DNA of 56,027 bases from a virus, in IMG/VR virus record IMGVR_UViG_3300009285_001845, positions 1 through 56,027 of that record, one strand, 5' to 3'. The translations under genes and the position numbers were made by a program. This document shows, piece by piece, positions 36,902 to 46,450 of the stretch; positions within the stretch are counted from its first letter, which is position 1, and the number at the start of each line of letters is the position of its first letter. A model generated the notes under the pieces. The model worked only from the letters and a program-made list of their open reading frames with translations, did no database searches and was not told where the DNA came from.

Positions 36902-39900
36902 CTACTTCCCGATACTGTCCCGCATTTCTTCTAATCGCGCCCGTAATGTCGCTTTCCGCTTCGGGTCACTCGTGGCGCGATACGCCTGCACCGTAATGTT
37001 CACAAGGCGCTGTAATTCAGCGCGCGCCGCGCCACGCACGGCTGCCCTTGCATCGCTCGCCGCCTTCTCCAGTTCGGCAACTTTCTGGTCAATGGGCATC
37101 CGTAGGTACGCTGGGCTTCTGAGGACCTGGCGCATGGCCGTTGCTTGGGCTCTCCCGGTCGCATGTTCCAGCGCCGTGCGCTGCTTCTGCGTCATGGGGA
37201 GGCCCTTGATCGTGTCGCTTGGATTCGCCAGCCTAGCCCCAGTCGTCTGGAGTTCTGTTCTGAGTTCGTCTTGCGTTTCCGGTGAGGCGTAGACCGGATT
37301 GATGAACCGTGAGATTGGCCCGCCTTTCGTTTCGATGGTCTCGCCAGCAGAATCGATCCGCTCAGGAACATCTTGCGCGAGTCCTGGAATCCCGCTCTTG
37401 ACTTGTTCGGCAATCGTGCGTGGAGCGCGAACTGTTGGGTCCATCGTCCGGTTCACGCTCCGCACAGCCGATGACAGCGGCACGAACCCTGACGCCGTGC
37501 GCCCAAGATACCGAGCGCCTTTTCCTTCCGGGTCGTTGACGGCTTCGGCAAGGTTCAGCACACCAGAGAGGTACGACTGCTGCAGGATGGAGTTACCGAG
37601 CTTAAACACGATCCCGCCAACGTCAGGCGCTTCGCCGGTCTGTTGATACAGTTCAAACGCGTTTGCGATTAGCGCGAGCGGAGTCGCAATCGGTTGCACC
37701 TGGGAATAACTCACCCACGTGTCGCCAATCTTGATCGAGTTCGGCTGTTTCCCTTCGGCGTACCACTGTTCGCGTTCGGTTGAGTTGCTTGGACCTGACC
37801 CTGTGAGCCGTCCTTCTGCGGCAAGGAATGCCGGGTACGCGAGTAAGAGCGACCCAAGGCGTCCCTGTCGCGTGAGCCTAAGATCGCCAGTCAGTTGCCC
37901 CTTGAGCGCCCCATAGGGCGAATAGGCGGCGCCGGCCTTCAGGATATTCGCCGGAGTTTGAATGAACGGGAGCACGAAAGTGCCAACCGGCATCGATGCG
38001 ACAGTGCCAGCGACACGCGCGCCAGTCTTTCCAACAAGTGGCGCGGATCGCTTTTCGACCCAATCGCCAAAATCGGCCATTACCTCATCGACGGCGCGGC
38101 GTGCCGACTGCAAACCGCTCAACGCCTTCCCAGGATCTTGACGAAACGTGCCTTCCTTGCCTGCGCGCGCCATCTCGTCGATGAGATCAGCCGGCCGGTC
38201 GGCCAACAGGCTTGCCATCGCCGTCTCGAATGGTTCCGTGCCAGGCGTGAGACCCTTCGCCTTGATGCGCCTGAAGGCCCCCTGATAGGCCGCCGCTTCA
38301 GCGTTCAGCGTGCGAAAAAACTGATCGCCTGATTCCATCGCTCGGCTCACGACATTCGGGATCTTTCGATTGCCAGCGATGGCGACTTCTGGCCCACGTT
38401 CCACGAGCCGTTCAGCATCATCAAGGCTGAATCCCTCATTGAACATAAAGGCTGCTTTTCTCCAGCCTTCTTTGATGCCAGCCCACGCGCCTGCATATCC
38501 GGCCGCTGTTTCACGAAATTGGAGATCCGCGGCTGGAGATGAAATATCGGCCAGCATTTTCGTGGTGTTGCCAACATTGTTCCGCACTTGCGTGATTGGA
38601 GCCGAGAGCAGATTCGTGAGGTAGTACCAGCGCCAGTAATCCTGCTTCGATGGCTTTGCGAGATCGCGCAGGAACCGATACCTCGAAAGCTGGTCAGGCA
38701 TCGTGGCCAGCGCCGCCGCCGCTTTCATCGTGTCTGCGCCTGATTCGAGCGCCCGACGCACAAAATCGACATCGCCCATTTCACGGGCGTTGACGAGTTT
38801 CTTGTACAGGTTCAGGGTGCGGCCGGCCTCACTCCGTGCGCCGAGTAAGGACTGAATACCAATAACCGCTTCCTGCATGGCCTGGAGCGCGTCAGCCTTC
38901 TCGGCAAGTTTCACCGTCTCACCGGCCGCTTCTGCCGCACGTATTGCGGCGGCCTTCTCTCCGGCCAGCGTGACGAGTCCCATTGCCGTTCGGCGCACGG
39001 TCTCTGTCTGAGCGGCGTTCAGCGCCGTCCCCTGTGGCAGTTTTTTCGACAGGTCCACGACAAGGTCATCTGCCATCGCGCCGGTCTGTTCCCATGTTTG
39101 CACCCGGCCACGTTCTTCCACGAAGTTCGCGCCCTTCTTCAGGATGTCCGCGATGATCGGCCGGTCCACGGCTGGATTGAGCAGGGTGTGACGGTTGATG
39201 AATTGGTCGATACGCGCCGCGTCCTCGGCTTGCTGTGTAGGCGTCAGCGCCTTCGGTGTCAGATCAACATCAGCGGATTTACCTCCACGCTCAATGACAT
39301 CAGAAACACCAGACACCTTACTGAACGGCGAGCGCGACGGATAACGCGGTGGCGGCGGCGTAGCGACTGCTCCTGCTTCGGCCACGGCGATGCGCGGCGC
39401 TTCCTCAGCAATCTCTTTGGCCCCGCGGCGAAACATCCCGCCAAACCGACGCATGGATGCTGGTAGGACACCTGCGGCGAGAATCTTTTCAGGCGCAATA
39501 AAATTCGCTGGGTCGATTCCAATATCGACCGCGATCATTTCAAGCGGGCTCAGTGGCACGCCGCGCTTGATCAATTCTCTTGCTGGTGATGTTTGCTCTT
39601 CAATCGGTTGAAAGACTGCTTTCCCTGCTTCGGTCGCGCCAGCCGCGATGGCCCCAAGCGCATCGCCTGGTTCATCAGCAAGATGGCCGAGCGCAGCGCC
39701 AGCACCAGCACTCGTGGTGCCCAGCATGGACATCGGGGAAGTGCGCGGCGGGAGTGGTCTTCGATCTGGTTCAATCAACACTGGATCGGCAGTCAGAATG
39801 CCGCGTTCAAAGAGTGCTGTTGGGATGGCTGGATCATTCGGGTCGGTGGCAAGGCGCACAGGTGGAGTTGGCGGCGCGTTCATCGTAGGCTGACGAGTCG

Positions 39901-40717
39901 CAAGGTCTTCAGCCGCGTCTACCGTTGACATAGCCTTCGGGTCAAGCGACAACCGGACACGTGGCCCGCGCGCCATAGGTTCAGGCTGCGCAGGCGCCGG
40001 TTCCCCGTCTGATATTTGCCGATGCGTGTTGTACGGCTTGAGGCGCTTCTTGAGTTCAGCGAACGACACGTCTTCACCGGCCGCCTTGTCGATGACACTG
40101 GCGATCGGGTTGTCGCCCCACATCGCCGCCATCGTGGCCGTGCGTGTCTTCGGATCCAGTGCCTTGTACCGCGTGAAGTCCGCTTCGGCGTGCTCCGCGT
40201 CGTCCCAGCGTCCTCCTTGAAGCCCCTGCTCAAGTTGGAAATTCCACAGGCCGCCATCCTCCGTCTCAAAGGCGTAGCGCGGGCGTGGCGTGCCTCCTGT
40301 TTCTGGAGGGAGATCGAAATTGAATCGCCCGCGACGACCACCGACCGTGAGGGTAGGGCTATATCCGGTTGCAAGTCGCGGTGTGATCAGCGGTTCTTCG
40401 GTCTGCTCACGTGACTGGACGAGCCGCGGCGCATTGAACGGCGCCGGATCGCTGGCCATCGTCGACGACGGCAGCATCCCGCGCGTAGCGGCGGCAGGCA
40501 GTGGGGTTGCCATTCGCGGTACCTGGGGTTGACGAATGCCTGCTCCGGCGGTCTCAACGCGACGCACGGCCGGAGCGACCACCGGCGGAGTAACCGGAGG
40601 CGCTGCAACGGGCGTGAGCGGTACGAGAACCGCCGGAGGTCTACGGCTGACGAGCAGTGGCTGTACTGGAGCGTGCGCCTGCTGGTATTCCTCGATGATG
40701 GCGTCCAGTGCCGACAT
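36902..40717 (-). CDS. giant ejection/internal virion protein (LPD38-type C terminus)
   Basis: Has 1271 residues. The first 350 are Pro/Ala-rich and disordered, then helical. The centre includes TLLNPAVDRPIIADILKKG and a domain with WRWYYLTNLLSAPITQVRNNVG. Further on, VGTFVLPFIQTPANILKAG, YPAFLAAEGRLTG, EREQWYAEGKQPNSI and WVSYSQVQPIATPLALIAN match the domain called LPD38 in large phage polyvalent proteins. Such proteins are packed in the virion and ejected with DNA, like T7 gp16. Its position behind three DNA-transfer genes fits. Confidence 0.72.
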   Translation of the reverse strand: MSALDAIIEEYQQAHAPVQPLLVSRRPPAVLVPLTPVAAPPVTPPVVAPAVRRVETAGAGIRQPQVPRMATPLPAAATRGMLPSSTMASDPAPFNAPRLVQSREQTEEPLITPRLATGYSPTLTVGGRRGRFNFDLPPETGGTPRPRYAFETEDGGLWNFQLEQGLQGGRWDDAEHAEADFTRYKALDPKTRTATMAAMWGDNPIASVIDKAAGEDVSFAELKKRLKPYNTHRQISDGEPAPAQPEPMARGPRVRLSLDPKAMSTVDAAEDLATRQPTMNAPPTPPVRLATDPNDPAIPTALFERGILTADPVLIEPDRRPLPPRTSPMSMLGTTSAGAGAALGHLADEPGDALGAIAAGATEAGKAVFQPIEEQTSPARELIKRGVPLSPLEMIAVDIGIDPANFIAPEKILAAGVLPASMRRFGGMFRRGAKEIAEEAPRIAVAEAGAVATPPPPRYPSRSPFSKVSGVSDVIERGGKSADVDLTPKALTPTQQAEDAARIDQFINRHTLLNPAVDRPIIADILKKGANFVEERGRVQTWEQTGAMADDLVVDLSKKLPQGTALNAAQTETVRRTAMGLVTLAGEKAAAIRAAEAAGETVKLAEKADALQAMQEAVIGIQSLLGARSEAGRTLNLYKKLVNAREMGDVDFVRRALESGADTMKAAAALATMPDQLSRYRFLRDLAKPSKQDYWRWYYLTNLLSAPITQVRNNVGNTTKMLADISSPAADLQFRETAAGYAGAWAGIKEGWRKAAFMFNEGFSLDDAERLVERGPEVAIAGNRKIPNVVSRAMESGDQFFRTLNAEAAAYQGAFRRIKAKGLTPGTEPFETAMASLLADRPADLIDEMARAGKEGTFRQDPGKALSGLQSARRAVDEVMADFGDWVEKRSAPLVGKTGARVAGTVASMPVGTFVLPFIQTPANILKAGAAYSPYGALKGQLTGDLRLTRQGRLGSLLLAYPAFLAAEGRLTGSGPSNSTEREQWYAEGKQPNSIKIGDTWVSYSQVQPIATPLALIANAFELYQQTGEAPDVGGIVFKLGNSILQQSYLSGVLNLAEAVNDPEGKGARYLGRTASGFVPLSSAVRSVNRTMDPTVRAPRTIAEQVKSGIPGLAQDVPERIDSAGETIETKGGPISRFINPVYASPETQDELRTELQTTGARLANPSDTIKGLPMTQKQRTALEHATGRAQATAMRQVLRSPAYLRMPIDQKVAELEKAASDARAAVRGAARAELQRLVNITVQAYRATSDPKRKATLRARLEEMRDSIGK

Positions 40718-40719
40718 GG

Positions 40720-41949
40720 TTACGGCTCGCCAAGCACTGCCCCGAGATCGACGTTCACGGCACCTTTGCCGAACGCTTTCCGAATGGCCTCTTTGATCTT
40801 CAATGGATTGAGTTTCGGATGGGCCTTCACCAGTTCAGGCCAGGCCCGCGCGATTTCATCTTCAGCCTCTTCGGCGGTGTACGGTTGCGCGACTGGCGCT
40901 CCAAGCGTGCCATCTGGCCCAGGCAACGCCGCGGCCGGCCCCTTCTTGCGCGTCAGCTCATAAATGTACCGCTGCACACCAAGCGGCAGTTCAGGATCAT
41001 CCGTATTTTTCGGCGGCTTCCGTGACACGACACCAGCGCGGCGTGGCACGAGGCTCGTCACGATCTCGCCTGTCACTGGATCTTCTTCCGTGACTTGCAT
41101 CAAGGCTTCATCAGTCGTCGTCGTTAATTCTTTTGCCTTCTTCTCGACGGCGGCTTTCTGCGTCCCTGTCAGCGTCGGCCACGGACGGCCTGGATACATC
41201 TCTTTTGCCAGCGAGATCAGGCGATCCTTGGGCGTGCCTGGCTCAGGCTCGTCCTTCTTCGGCACCCCCGGTCTGACGATCTTCCCGGTTATTGACCCTT
41301 CCAGATTTCGCGTCGGATCGCGTTGGACGAGCGGTTCCGGCTTCTGCGTCTCGAGCCACTGGACGTAGGTCGTCGCCTCGGTCTTCATCGCCTCTCGATT
41401 GGCCACGCTGAACTCGCGCGCGACCTCCGGTACATGAATCGCTTTCTTGGCGAGCCGATTCAGGGCTGCATCCCATGAGGCTTGATCCGTCGTGGCGCCC
41501 ACTTCCTTAGCGATGGTTTCCGCGCGTTCCTTGGCGAGGGCCTTACCGCGCGTCTCTTTCTCGGCATCGAGTTGGTGATATTTCGTGGCCTCCAGTGGAT
41601 CAACTTGCCCGACGGCTGCGGCGATCCCCTTGTAATCGGGTGTCCCGTCTGGCAAGAGCGGGACTTTCCGCGCCGCATCGCGCAGGGCATCCTCCCGACC
41701 CCAATCCGCCATCGTGCGCTGGCGCTGCTGCCCTTGCCACTGCCGATCCGCGGCACGCTCGGCCTCGGCCTGTGCGGCGGCGCGGCGCGCGTCGCGGGTC
41801 TGCACGAATCCGGCGAGTGCTCGCGGCGCCGCTTGGAAGGCAGACGCAAGCGTCGCTCCTTTGGTCGCGGCGCGCTGTGCCTCGATCCGGCCCCGATCCC
41901 GGATCAGGTCGGCTCCCTGGGCACCGTAGTAGAGTGCGTTCGGCGGCAT
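40720..41949 (-). CDS. internal virion protein, DNA transfer
   Basis: Has 409 residues. Ala/Gln/Arg-rich helices at the start (DARRAAAQAEAERAADRQWQ) resemble the coiled-coil front of podoviral ejection proteins. Later parts are charged helices and linkers without enzyme motifs. It lies between a recognisable DNA-transfer protein and the giant ejection protein. Its ATG overlaps the previous stop. Confidence 0.55.
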   Translation of the reverse strand: MPPNALYYGAQGADLIRDRGRIEAQRAATKGATLASAFQAAPRALAGFVQTRDARRAAAQAEAERAADRQWQGQQRQRTMADWGREDALRDAARKVPLLPDGTPDYKGIAAAVGQVDPLEATKYHQLDAEKETRGKALAKERAETIAKEVGATTDQASWDAALNRLAKKAIHVPEVAREFSVANREAMKTEATTYVQWLETQKPEPLVQRDPTRNLEGSITGKIVRPGVPKKDEPEPGTPKDRLISLAKEMYPGRPWPTLTGTQKAAVEKKAKELTTTTDEALMQVTEEDPVTGEIVTSLVPRRAGVVSRKPPKNTDDPELPLGVQRYIYELTRKKGPAAALPGPDGTLGAPVAQPYTAEEAEDEIARAWPELVKAHPKLNPLKIKEAIRKAFGKGAVNVDLGAVLGEP

Positions 41950-42956
41950 CAGTTCCGACCCGCGTCAAGACCACGGAAGATGCGATCCCAGTAGCTCGAA
42001 TCGGTATAGACGTACTTGCCGAAGGCATCGATGTCCGAGAGCCGATTGCGGTTGAACGACCCCATTCGCAGGCTCTCGTCGAGGGCGCGGTCTTCTTGGC
42101 TAAGGCGACGATCGCCCTGCCGCAGGCTCCAATCCCCTTGCCCGAGCCGGTAGAGATCGGTCCCCATCCCGAACGGATCGAGTTGATTGTTCCGGAAGAC
42201 GCTGTAGTCGAACCCTTCCTTCGCGAAGTCCCGGTTCCACTGGTCGCCGTAAATGCCGGCACGTTGCCCGCGGTCCGCCAGCGTCAACCCAGTGTTCGCG
42301 TTGAAGGCGTTCAGCCCGACAGCATTCTGGTCCGTCCATACGCCCTGCCGGCGGGACCGGTCGCCACTGAACATCCCGAAGGCGTCCAAGAACTCCCCGC
42401 GCGCACGGTTGTAGATGTTGTCGTACTCCTCGCTGGCGACCTGCTGCCCGAACTCGTTGAGGCCCTTCGCGAAGCCGCCGGTAAAGAGCGTCCCGCGCGC
42501 CGCCGCGCTCTTCTCCGCCGCGTCCCGGCCGAGCGCGAGTCGCGCTTGAACAACAGGATTCGTTTGGAGCGTTGCAGGGTCAGGAGCGGTAAATTGTCGA
42601 TCCCACTTGTCGAGCAGATCTGTCGGCATCGCGGTCGGTGTGAACCGCTCCGTGATCGGCTGCATGAGATCGGCGGGGAGCGCACCAAGTGACGGCACGA
42701 AGGATCGGGTCCAGGGCGTATAGGGGACGCTCTGAAGGGTGACCGGGCGCACGCCATCGCCGCCGCCGGCAGCCCCAGAACTCTGGCGCACTTCAGGCTG
42801 ATCTTCTTCCCCAAGCGCCTCAAAGACGCGATGGTAATCCGCTCTGACGGTTCCGCTCTCGTCAGTCGTCGTGTTGCGGCGGACGAAATCCTCGGCGTCT
42901 TCACGCGAGATATTCGCGGCTTCGAGGGCTTCGGCATTGTCATCGAACCACGACAT
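41949..42956 (-). CDS. podoviral DNA-transfer protein
   Basis: Has 335 residues. The segment QARLALGRDAAEKSAAARG, TLFTGGFAKGLNEFGQQVAS and EEYDNIYNRA is the conserved motif of P22-like DNA-transfer/tail-needle-region proteins. A Gln/Arg/Asp-rich C-terminal half (SLRQGDRRLSQEDRALDE) follows. It is expected in the virion and ejected at infection. Confidence 0.7.
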   Translation of the reverse strand: MSWFDDNAEALEAANISREDAEDFVRRNTTTDESGTVRADYHRVFEALGEEDQPEVRQSSGAAGGGDGVRPVTLQSVPYTPWTRSFVPSLGALPADLMQPITERFTPTAMPTDLLDKWDRQFTAPDPATLQTNPVVQARLALGRDAAEKSAAARGTLFTGGFAKGLNEFGQQVASEEYDNIYNRARGEFLDAFGMFSGDRSRRQGVWTDQNAVGLNAFNANTGLTLADRGQRAGIYGDQWNRDFAKEGFDYSVFRNNQLDPFGMGTDLYRLGQGDWSLRQGDRRLSQEDRALDESLRMGSFNRNRLSDIDAFGKYVYTDSSYWDRIFRGLDAGRN

Positions 42957-44176
42957 CAGGCCACCATCCGCGCCCCAAGACGCATCGCTGCTGCGGCTTG
43001 CTGGATTGGTAATTCCCGGATCTCGCCATCAGGGGCCTGCACACGCACACGTTGCGTGGGCACCGGCTGTGTCGTCGACACCGGCGCGCGGCCGAAGTCG
43101 GCCAGCGAGCGCGTCGTGAGCGGGGCTTGTCTCGGTACCGGTTGGGTGGTGAACACACCATCTTGCCCCTGTGACAGGTCGATCACATCGCTCGGTCGGC
43201 CGAAGGAACCGCCCAGCGTCGGCGGGCGCTGCGAAGCGCCTCCAGCCGTCTGTGGCCCGTCGAAGTCATAGCCGTAGGCCGTCCGGCGCCATCCTGGGGC
43301 GAGCTGCCCGTTCTCGCCAATCGGCGACATGCCGCGCGCGGACCAGTAATCCAAGTCCCTGCGCGTCGGCGCTGGTGTTGGTGTTGGACGTGGTGCTGGT
43401 GTCGGTGGCGGTGTCCATCCCGGCCGCGGCGTGTACGTCTGCGGGTCGTAGCCGCCTTCCATCTGCTGCCGGAGATTCGCCGGCATCGTGGGGGTCGGCG
43501 TGTTCGTCACGTAGTCACTGAGCCTGCCTGCAGAGGCGTGGCCGAGCGCGAGATACGGGGCAAAGTCCTGCCTGGCGACGTCCCACTGTTCCCGAAGGAA
43601 CGCCAGCGCCTCCCGATTCGCCTGCAGCTGGGTCTCGGCCGCGCGGTCCGACGCGCCGACCTGCTGCCTCGTGCCCCAAATGTCGCCGAACAGCTCCCCG
43701 CCGAAGATAGCGGCGTCCAACCAACTGCGCGGTGACAGACCCATGAATCCCGCTCCTCCCGCACTCGCGGCCGGCGGGATCACCCCGGTTCCTGCGGCCA
43801 GCGCGGGTGGCGTCAAGGACCCGGACACGAGCGTCCCATCGGCCGCAACGGTGCCAGCCGTCGTGCCGGCCACCGCTGGGGCGACCGCGAGCCCGCCCGC
43901 GACCGTGCCCATACCAATCGCCGCCACCGGCGCCGCGCGCTCAACAAACCCGCGCCTGTTGTCCATGAGCGTGCCGTAGCCGGCCCGTCCGCCAAAGACG
44001 TAGGTGTAACCGTCTGGCACGTCAAAGCCCATCGCACGGAGTTGTTGTGCGGTGAGCGACCCGTTCCGCACCCCTCCGTTCGGGCCGCGGCGCACGAGCG
44101 CCTGCACACGGGGATCGACGCGGAGTCGCGCAGCTAGGGCTTGATCCTCTGGGCGGCGGCTGTCAGTGAAAGGCAT
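42956..44176 (-). CDS. virion DNA-transfer-like protein
   Basis: Has 406 residues: an N-terminal domain with QALVRRGPNGGVRNGSL, a hydrophobic Gly/Ala stretch (PVAAIGMGTVAGGLAVAP) that may cross a membrane, the helix AAETQLQANREALAFLREQW with FAPYLALGHASAGRL typical of podoviral transfer proteins, then Pro/Thr repeats and a polar end. Ala/Gly-rich part could form the channel during ejection. Confidence 0.6.
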   Translation of the reverse strand: MPFTDSRRPEDQALAARLRVDPRVQALVRRGPNGGVRNGSLTAQQLRAMGFDVPDGYTYVFGGRAGYGTLMDNRRGFVERAAPVAAIGMGTVAGGLAVAPAVAGTTAGTVAADGTLVSGSLTPPALAAGTGVIPPAASAGGAGFMGLSPRSWLDAAIFGGELFGDIWGTRQQVGASDRAAETQLQANREALAFLREQWDVARQDFAPYLALGHASAGRLSDYVTNTPTPTMPANLRQQMEGGYDPQTYTPRPGWTPPPTPAPRPTPTPAPTRRDLDYWSARGMSPIGENGQLAPGWRRTAYGYDFDGPQTAGGASQRPPTLGGSFGRPSDVIDLSQGQDGVFTTQPVPRQAPLTTRSLADFGRAPVSTTQPVPTQRVRVQAPDGEIRELPIQQAAAAMRLGARMVA

Positions 44177-44179
44177 CGG

Positions 44180-44437
44180 CTATCGATTCAGTAGTTCATC
44201 GAGCTTGGTTTCGACGCGCCGGAGTTGGTCTTCGACCGTCTCGGTCGCTGGCGCTACCGGAAGGGCCTCGAACGTCCGCCCGTTCCACCGATGCCTGCTG
44301 TAATCCTTCGTGTCGTCGGGCTGCAGCTCGCGATAGGTCCGGCCGGCGACCGGCTGTAGCGTCTGTTCGTCGCCGCCCTGCCACTCGCAGAGGACGTGCC
44401 CGTCACTATCTCGAGTGGTGATAATCCTCTTGCTCAT
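44180..44437 (-). CDS. small virion-module protein
   Basis: Has 85 residues: beta-rich N terminus (IITTRDSDGHVLCEWQGG, RTYRELQPDDTKDY) and a coiled-coil end (VEDQLRRVETKLDELLN). Possibly a trimeric or accessory tail protein. Coupled by four-base overlap to the upstream gene. Confidence 0.5.
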   Translation of the reverse strand: MSKRIITTRDSDGHVLCEWQGGDEQTLQPVAGRTYRELQPDDTKDYSRHRWNGRTFEALPVAPATETVEDQLRRVETKLDELLNR

Positions 44438-45066
44438 ACATGCACCCTGTCGGGAATCAACGCAGGCTCAAGGCTCTGGAGCATCGCCAAATCCTCATTG
44501 CGGTCCGTGATCGCCAGCACGACCGCCTCCGGCAGTCCAGACCGGAACGGTTCGAACATGATGCGCCCGTCTCGTCGCACGAGTCGCCCGTGGAGCTGAT
44601 CGATCCACGGTTCCAGCGGCGTACCCGTCACATCCGTAATGAACTTCTGCGGCGTTGAGCGCGCAATGCGTGGGCTATGCAGGGAGGCGTCGAGCGTGGC
44701 CGTTGCTGGCGTCAGTTGCAAATACGCCCTCATCTCCCGGAAATCGATGAGCCGGTCGACGCCATCAAAGACGGACCAGTAGAAGTCGCCCACCGGCCAG
44801 CCGTACATCGTCACGTCGAGACACACGGCCCCACCGGGCGGGCAGTCGTCCCACGCATCCAGATCCCATGCCTGCGCCGTCGTCGCGTAGGCGGAGGCAA
44901 ACGGGGTGATGCCTCGCTGCGTTTGCTGCGTCCACTCGTTGAGCAGCATCCGCCGCCCATCTCCGATGAGCGACGGCGGGACGACTGGCGCTGGCACCCT
45001 TCCGGCCCACTCCCCAATCCAGTGGCCCGTCTCCTGCCGAAACCACGCGAAGTGCCTATGGACCAT
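44434..45066 (-). CDS. hypothetical tail-module protein
   Basis: Has 210 residues from MVHRHFAWFRQETG, soluble with many aromatic residues (WDLDAWDDCP, MYGWPVGDFYWSVFDG). No recognisable domain. Located among tail genes with start and stop overlaps on both sides; a structural role is likely. Confidence 0.5.
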   Translation of the reverse strand: MVHRHFAWFRQETGHWIGEWAGRVPAPVVPPSLIGDGRRMLLNEWTQQTQRGITPFASAYATTAQAWDLDAWDDCPPGGAVCLDVTMYGWPVGDFYWSVFDGVDRLIDFREMRAYLQLTPATATLDASLHSPRIARSTPQKFITDVTGTPLEPWIDQLHGRLVRRDGRIMFEPFRSGLPEAVVLAITDRNEDLAMLQSLEPALIPDRVHV

Positions 45067-45422
45067 TAGAAGAACTCCGAAACGCAGAAATGATGGATGC
45101 AAGTATCCGTCGCCGTGGCCTTGGTGGCTGTCACTGTCGTGGCATTCGTTAGCGTAGTCCTGATTAACGCGCGATCAATCGCGGTTGTTCCAGCCTCGAT
45201 CCCGCCGTGGTCTAGTATCGCCCGTGTGGTCGTGACTGACGTTATTGTTGCCGTATTGCTGGCGACACCCGCTAACGTAACGGAACCAAACTGCGTGCTC
45301 GACGCCCGCACTGAATAGCTTCCAGCCGTCAGGCTGAAGCCGGTCTTAGTGTTGACCTCGACGAGACGCGAGGCGACGGGAACCTGTGTCCAGACCGCAA
45401 GGGCGTCAAAGAACGTCCTCAT
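45066..45422 (-). CDS. Thr-rich virion protein
   Basis: Has 118 residues, all-beta and Thr/Ala/Val-rich (SNTATITSVTTTRAILDHGG, TLTNATTVTATKAT), as common in phage fibre or decoration proteins. The C-terminal CIHHFCVSEFF is unusual. Function inferred from position and composition. Confidence 0.5.
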   Translation of the reverse strand: MRTFFDALAVWTQVPVASRLVEVNTKTGFSLTAGSYSVRASSTQFGSVTLAGVASNTATITSVTTTRAILDHGGIEAGTTAIDRALIRTTLTNATTVTATKATATDTCIHHFCVSEFF

Positions 45423-45772
45423 GGCGTGTATCGGGTCACATCCGGCACAATGGTCACGACATCCGCCGACGCGGCAAACGCCCTGACGGCGACCCCGCCA
45501 TTCAGCCGATGGCCAACAAGAATCGGCACCAGCCCGCTTTCGGCAGGAATCGTGCGTTCGATGAGATCGTCTGGGTCGGTCACGCCACCCAATTCAATCG
45601 TCAACTTGCGGTCACTGCTGTCCGTGTTCATGGCGTACAACGTCAGTTCGTCGAACTGCCCGCTGGTCGAGGTCGCCGTGTGAATCAAGGTGCCAGGCGT
45701 GGCCGTCGCCGCGACCTTAATCGGTCGCCCGTTGGTGGATCCTGACGGAATCACTGGGGTGAGTGTTGGCAT
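45419..45772 (-). CDS. beta-rich virion protein
   Basis: Has 117 residues: KVAATATPGTLIHTATST, FDELTLYAMNTDSSDRKL and VPILVGHRLNGGVAVRAFAA suggest a head or tail adaptor-like beta sandwich seen in many phage genomes without names. Coupled by ATGA to the next gene. Confidence 0.5.
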   Translation of the reverse strand: MPTLTPVIPSGSTNGRPIKVAATATPGTLIHTATSTSGQFDELTLYAMNTDSSDRKLTIELGGVTDPDDLIERTIPAESGLVPILVGHRLNGGVAVRAFAASADVVTIVPDVTRYTP

Positions 45773-45781
45773 GGTCCTCCA

Positions 45782-46402
45782 CTATCCGAAGAACTGCGAA
45801 GCGTAAATAACATCCGCGTCGTTGCTCGGCCGCCGACGCTCGAACTCAACCCAATTCGATCCATCCGAGACCCCGCTGGCGCCCTCCCATTGCGCATTCA
45901 GGATGCGCGTGGTCGCCCCGCTCCACGTCTGCGACCCGCTCGGATCGATCGTCACCGCGTTGGCGGAACTGTCTGTCTTCACCACGCGGATCTTCTTGCC
46001 CGTGTTTCCGACGGCCGTGTAGAGCGTGATGGTCACGGCGCCGAGCGTGGCATCGACGAGCACGATCACGTCGTCGCCGTCAGTGGCGACCACGACGTAA
46101 TCGGCCGTCTTAGACAGCACCGCGAGAATGCCGGCCTCGGCCGCCGTGCCGGTCGCGTTGTCCACGGTCCACTGTTCCACGCCAGCCGAGTTCTTCAGAA
46201 CAAACTTGTACGCGACGGCGGGATCCAAAAAGATCGAACCCCACAAGCCGGTAGAATCCGCGACGACTGGATTCGCATTCGCAGTGCTGAGTGCGCTGGT
46301 CGTATACGAGTTGGTCCGGGTTGTGGTCCCTGCGGCGAAGACGTCCAGGGTGCCACTTGGGAGAGATGGAATAAATAGCCGCAGCATGGGCATGAGTGCC
46401 AT
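45782..46402 (-). CDS. tail fibre/tailspike N-terminal-type protein
   Basis: Has 206 residues. SLPSGTLDVFAAGTTTRTNS, ANANPVVADSTGLWG and AYKFVLKNSAGVEQWTVDN form the well-known virion-binding head domain of podoviral fibres. The remaining 110 residues are beta-rich but hold no catalytic or receptor domain, so it probably serves as an adaptor or short fibre. Confidence 0.72.
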   Translation of the reverse strand: MALMPMLRLFIPSLPSGTLDVFAAGTTTRTNSYTTSALSTANANPVVADSTGLWGSIFLDPAVAYKFVLKNSAGVEQWTVDNATGTAAEAGILAVLSKTADYVVVATDGDDVIVLVDATLGAVTITLYTAVGNTGKKIRVVKTDSSANAVTIDPSGSQTWSGATTRILNAQWEGASGVSDGSNWVEFERRRPSNDADVIYASQFFG

Positions 46403-46438
46403 TTACGCCATGCCCCCACCGACTACGGGTCGTGCATG

Positions 46439-46444
46439 TATAAT
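46439..46444 (+). promoter_or_regulatory. TATAAT six bases before plus-strand HNH ATG
   Basis: TATAAT at 46439-46444 and ATG at 46451, the same spacing as at 31972/31984. It may give the inverted endonuclease gene its own leaderless transcript. No clear -35. Confidence 0.35.
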
Positions 46445-46450
46445 GTTTCC

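Noticed and set aside
41595-42692. 365-codon plus-strand frame
   Set aside because: Antisense shadow of two overlapping DNA-transfer genes; no domain or start signal.
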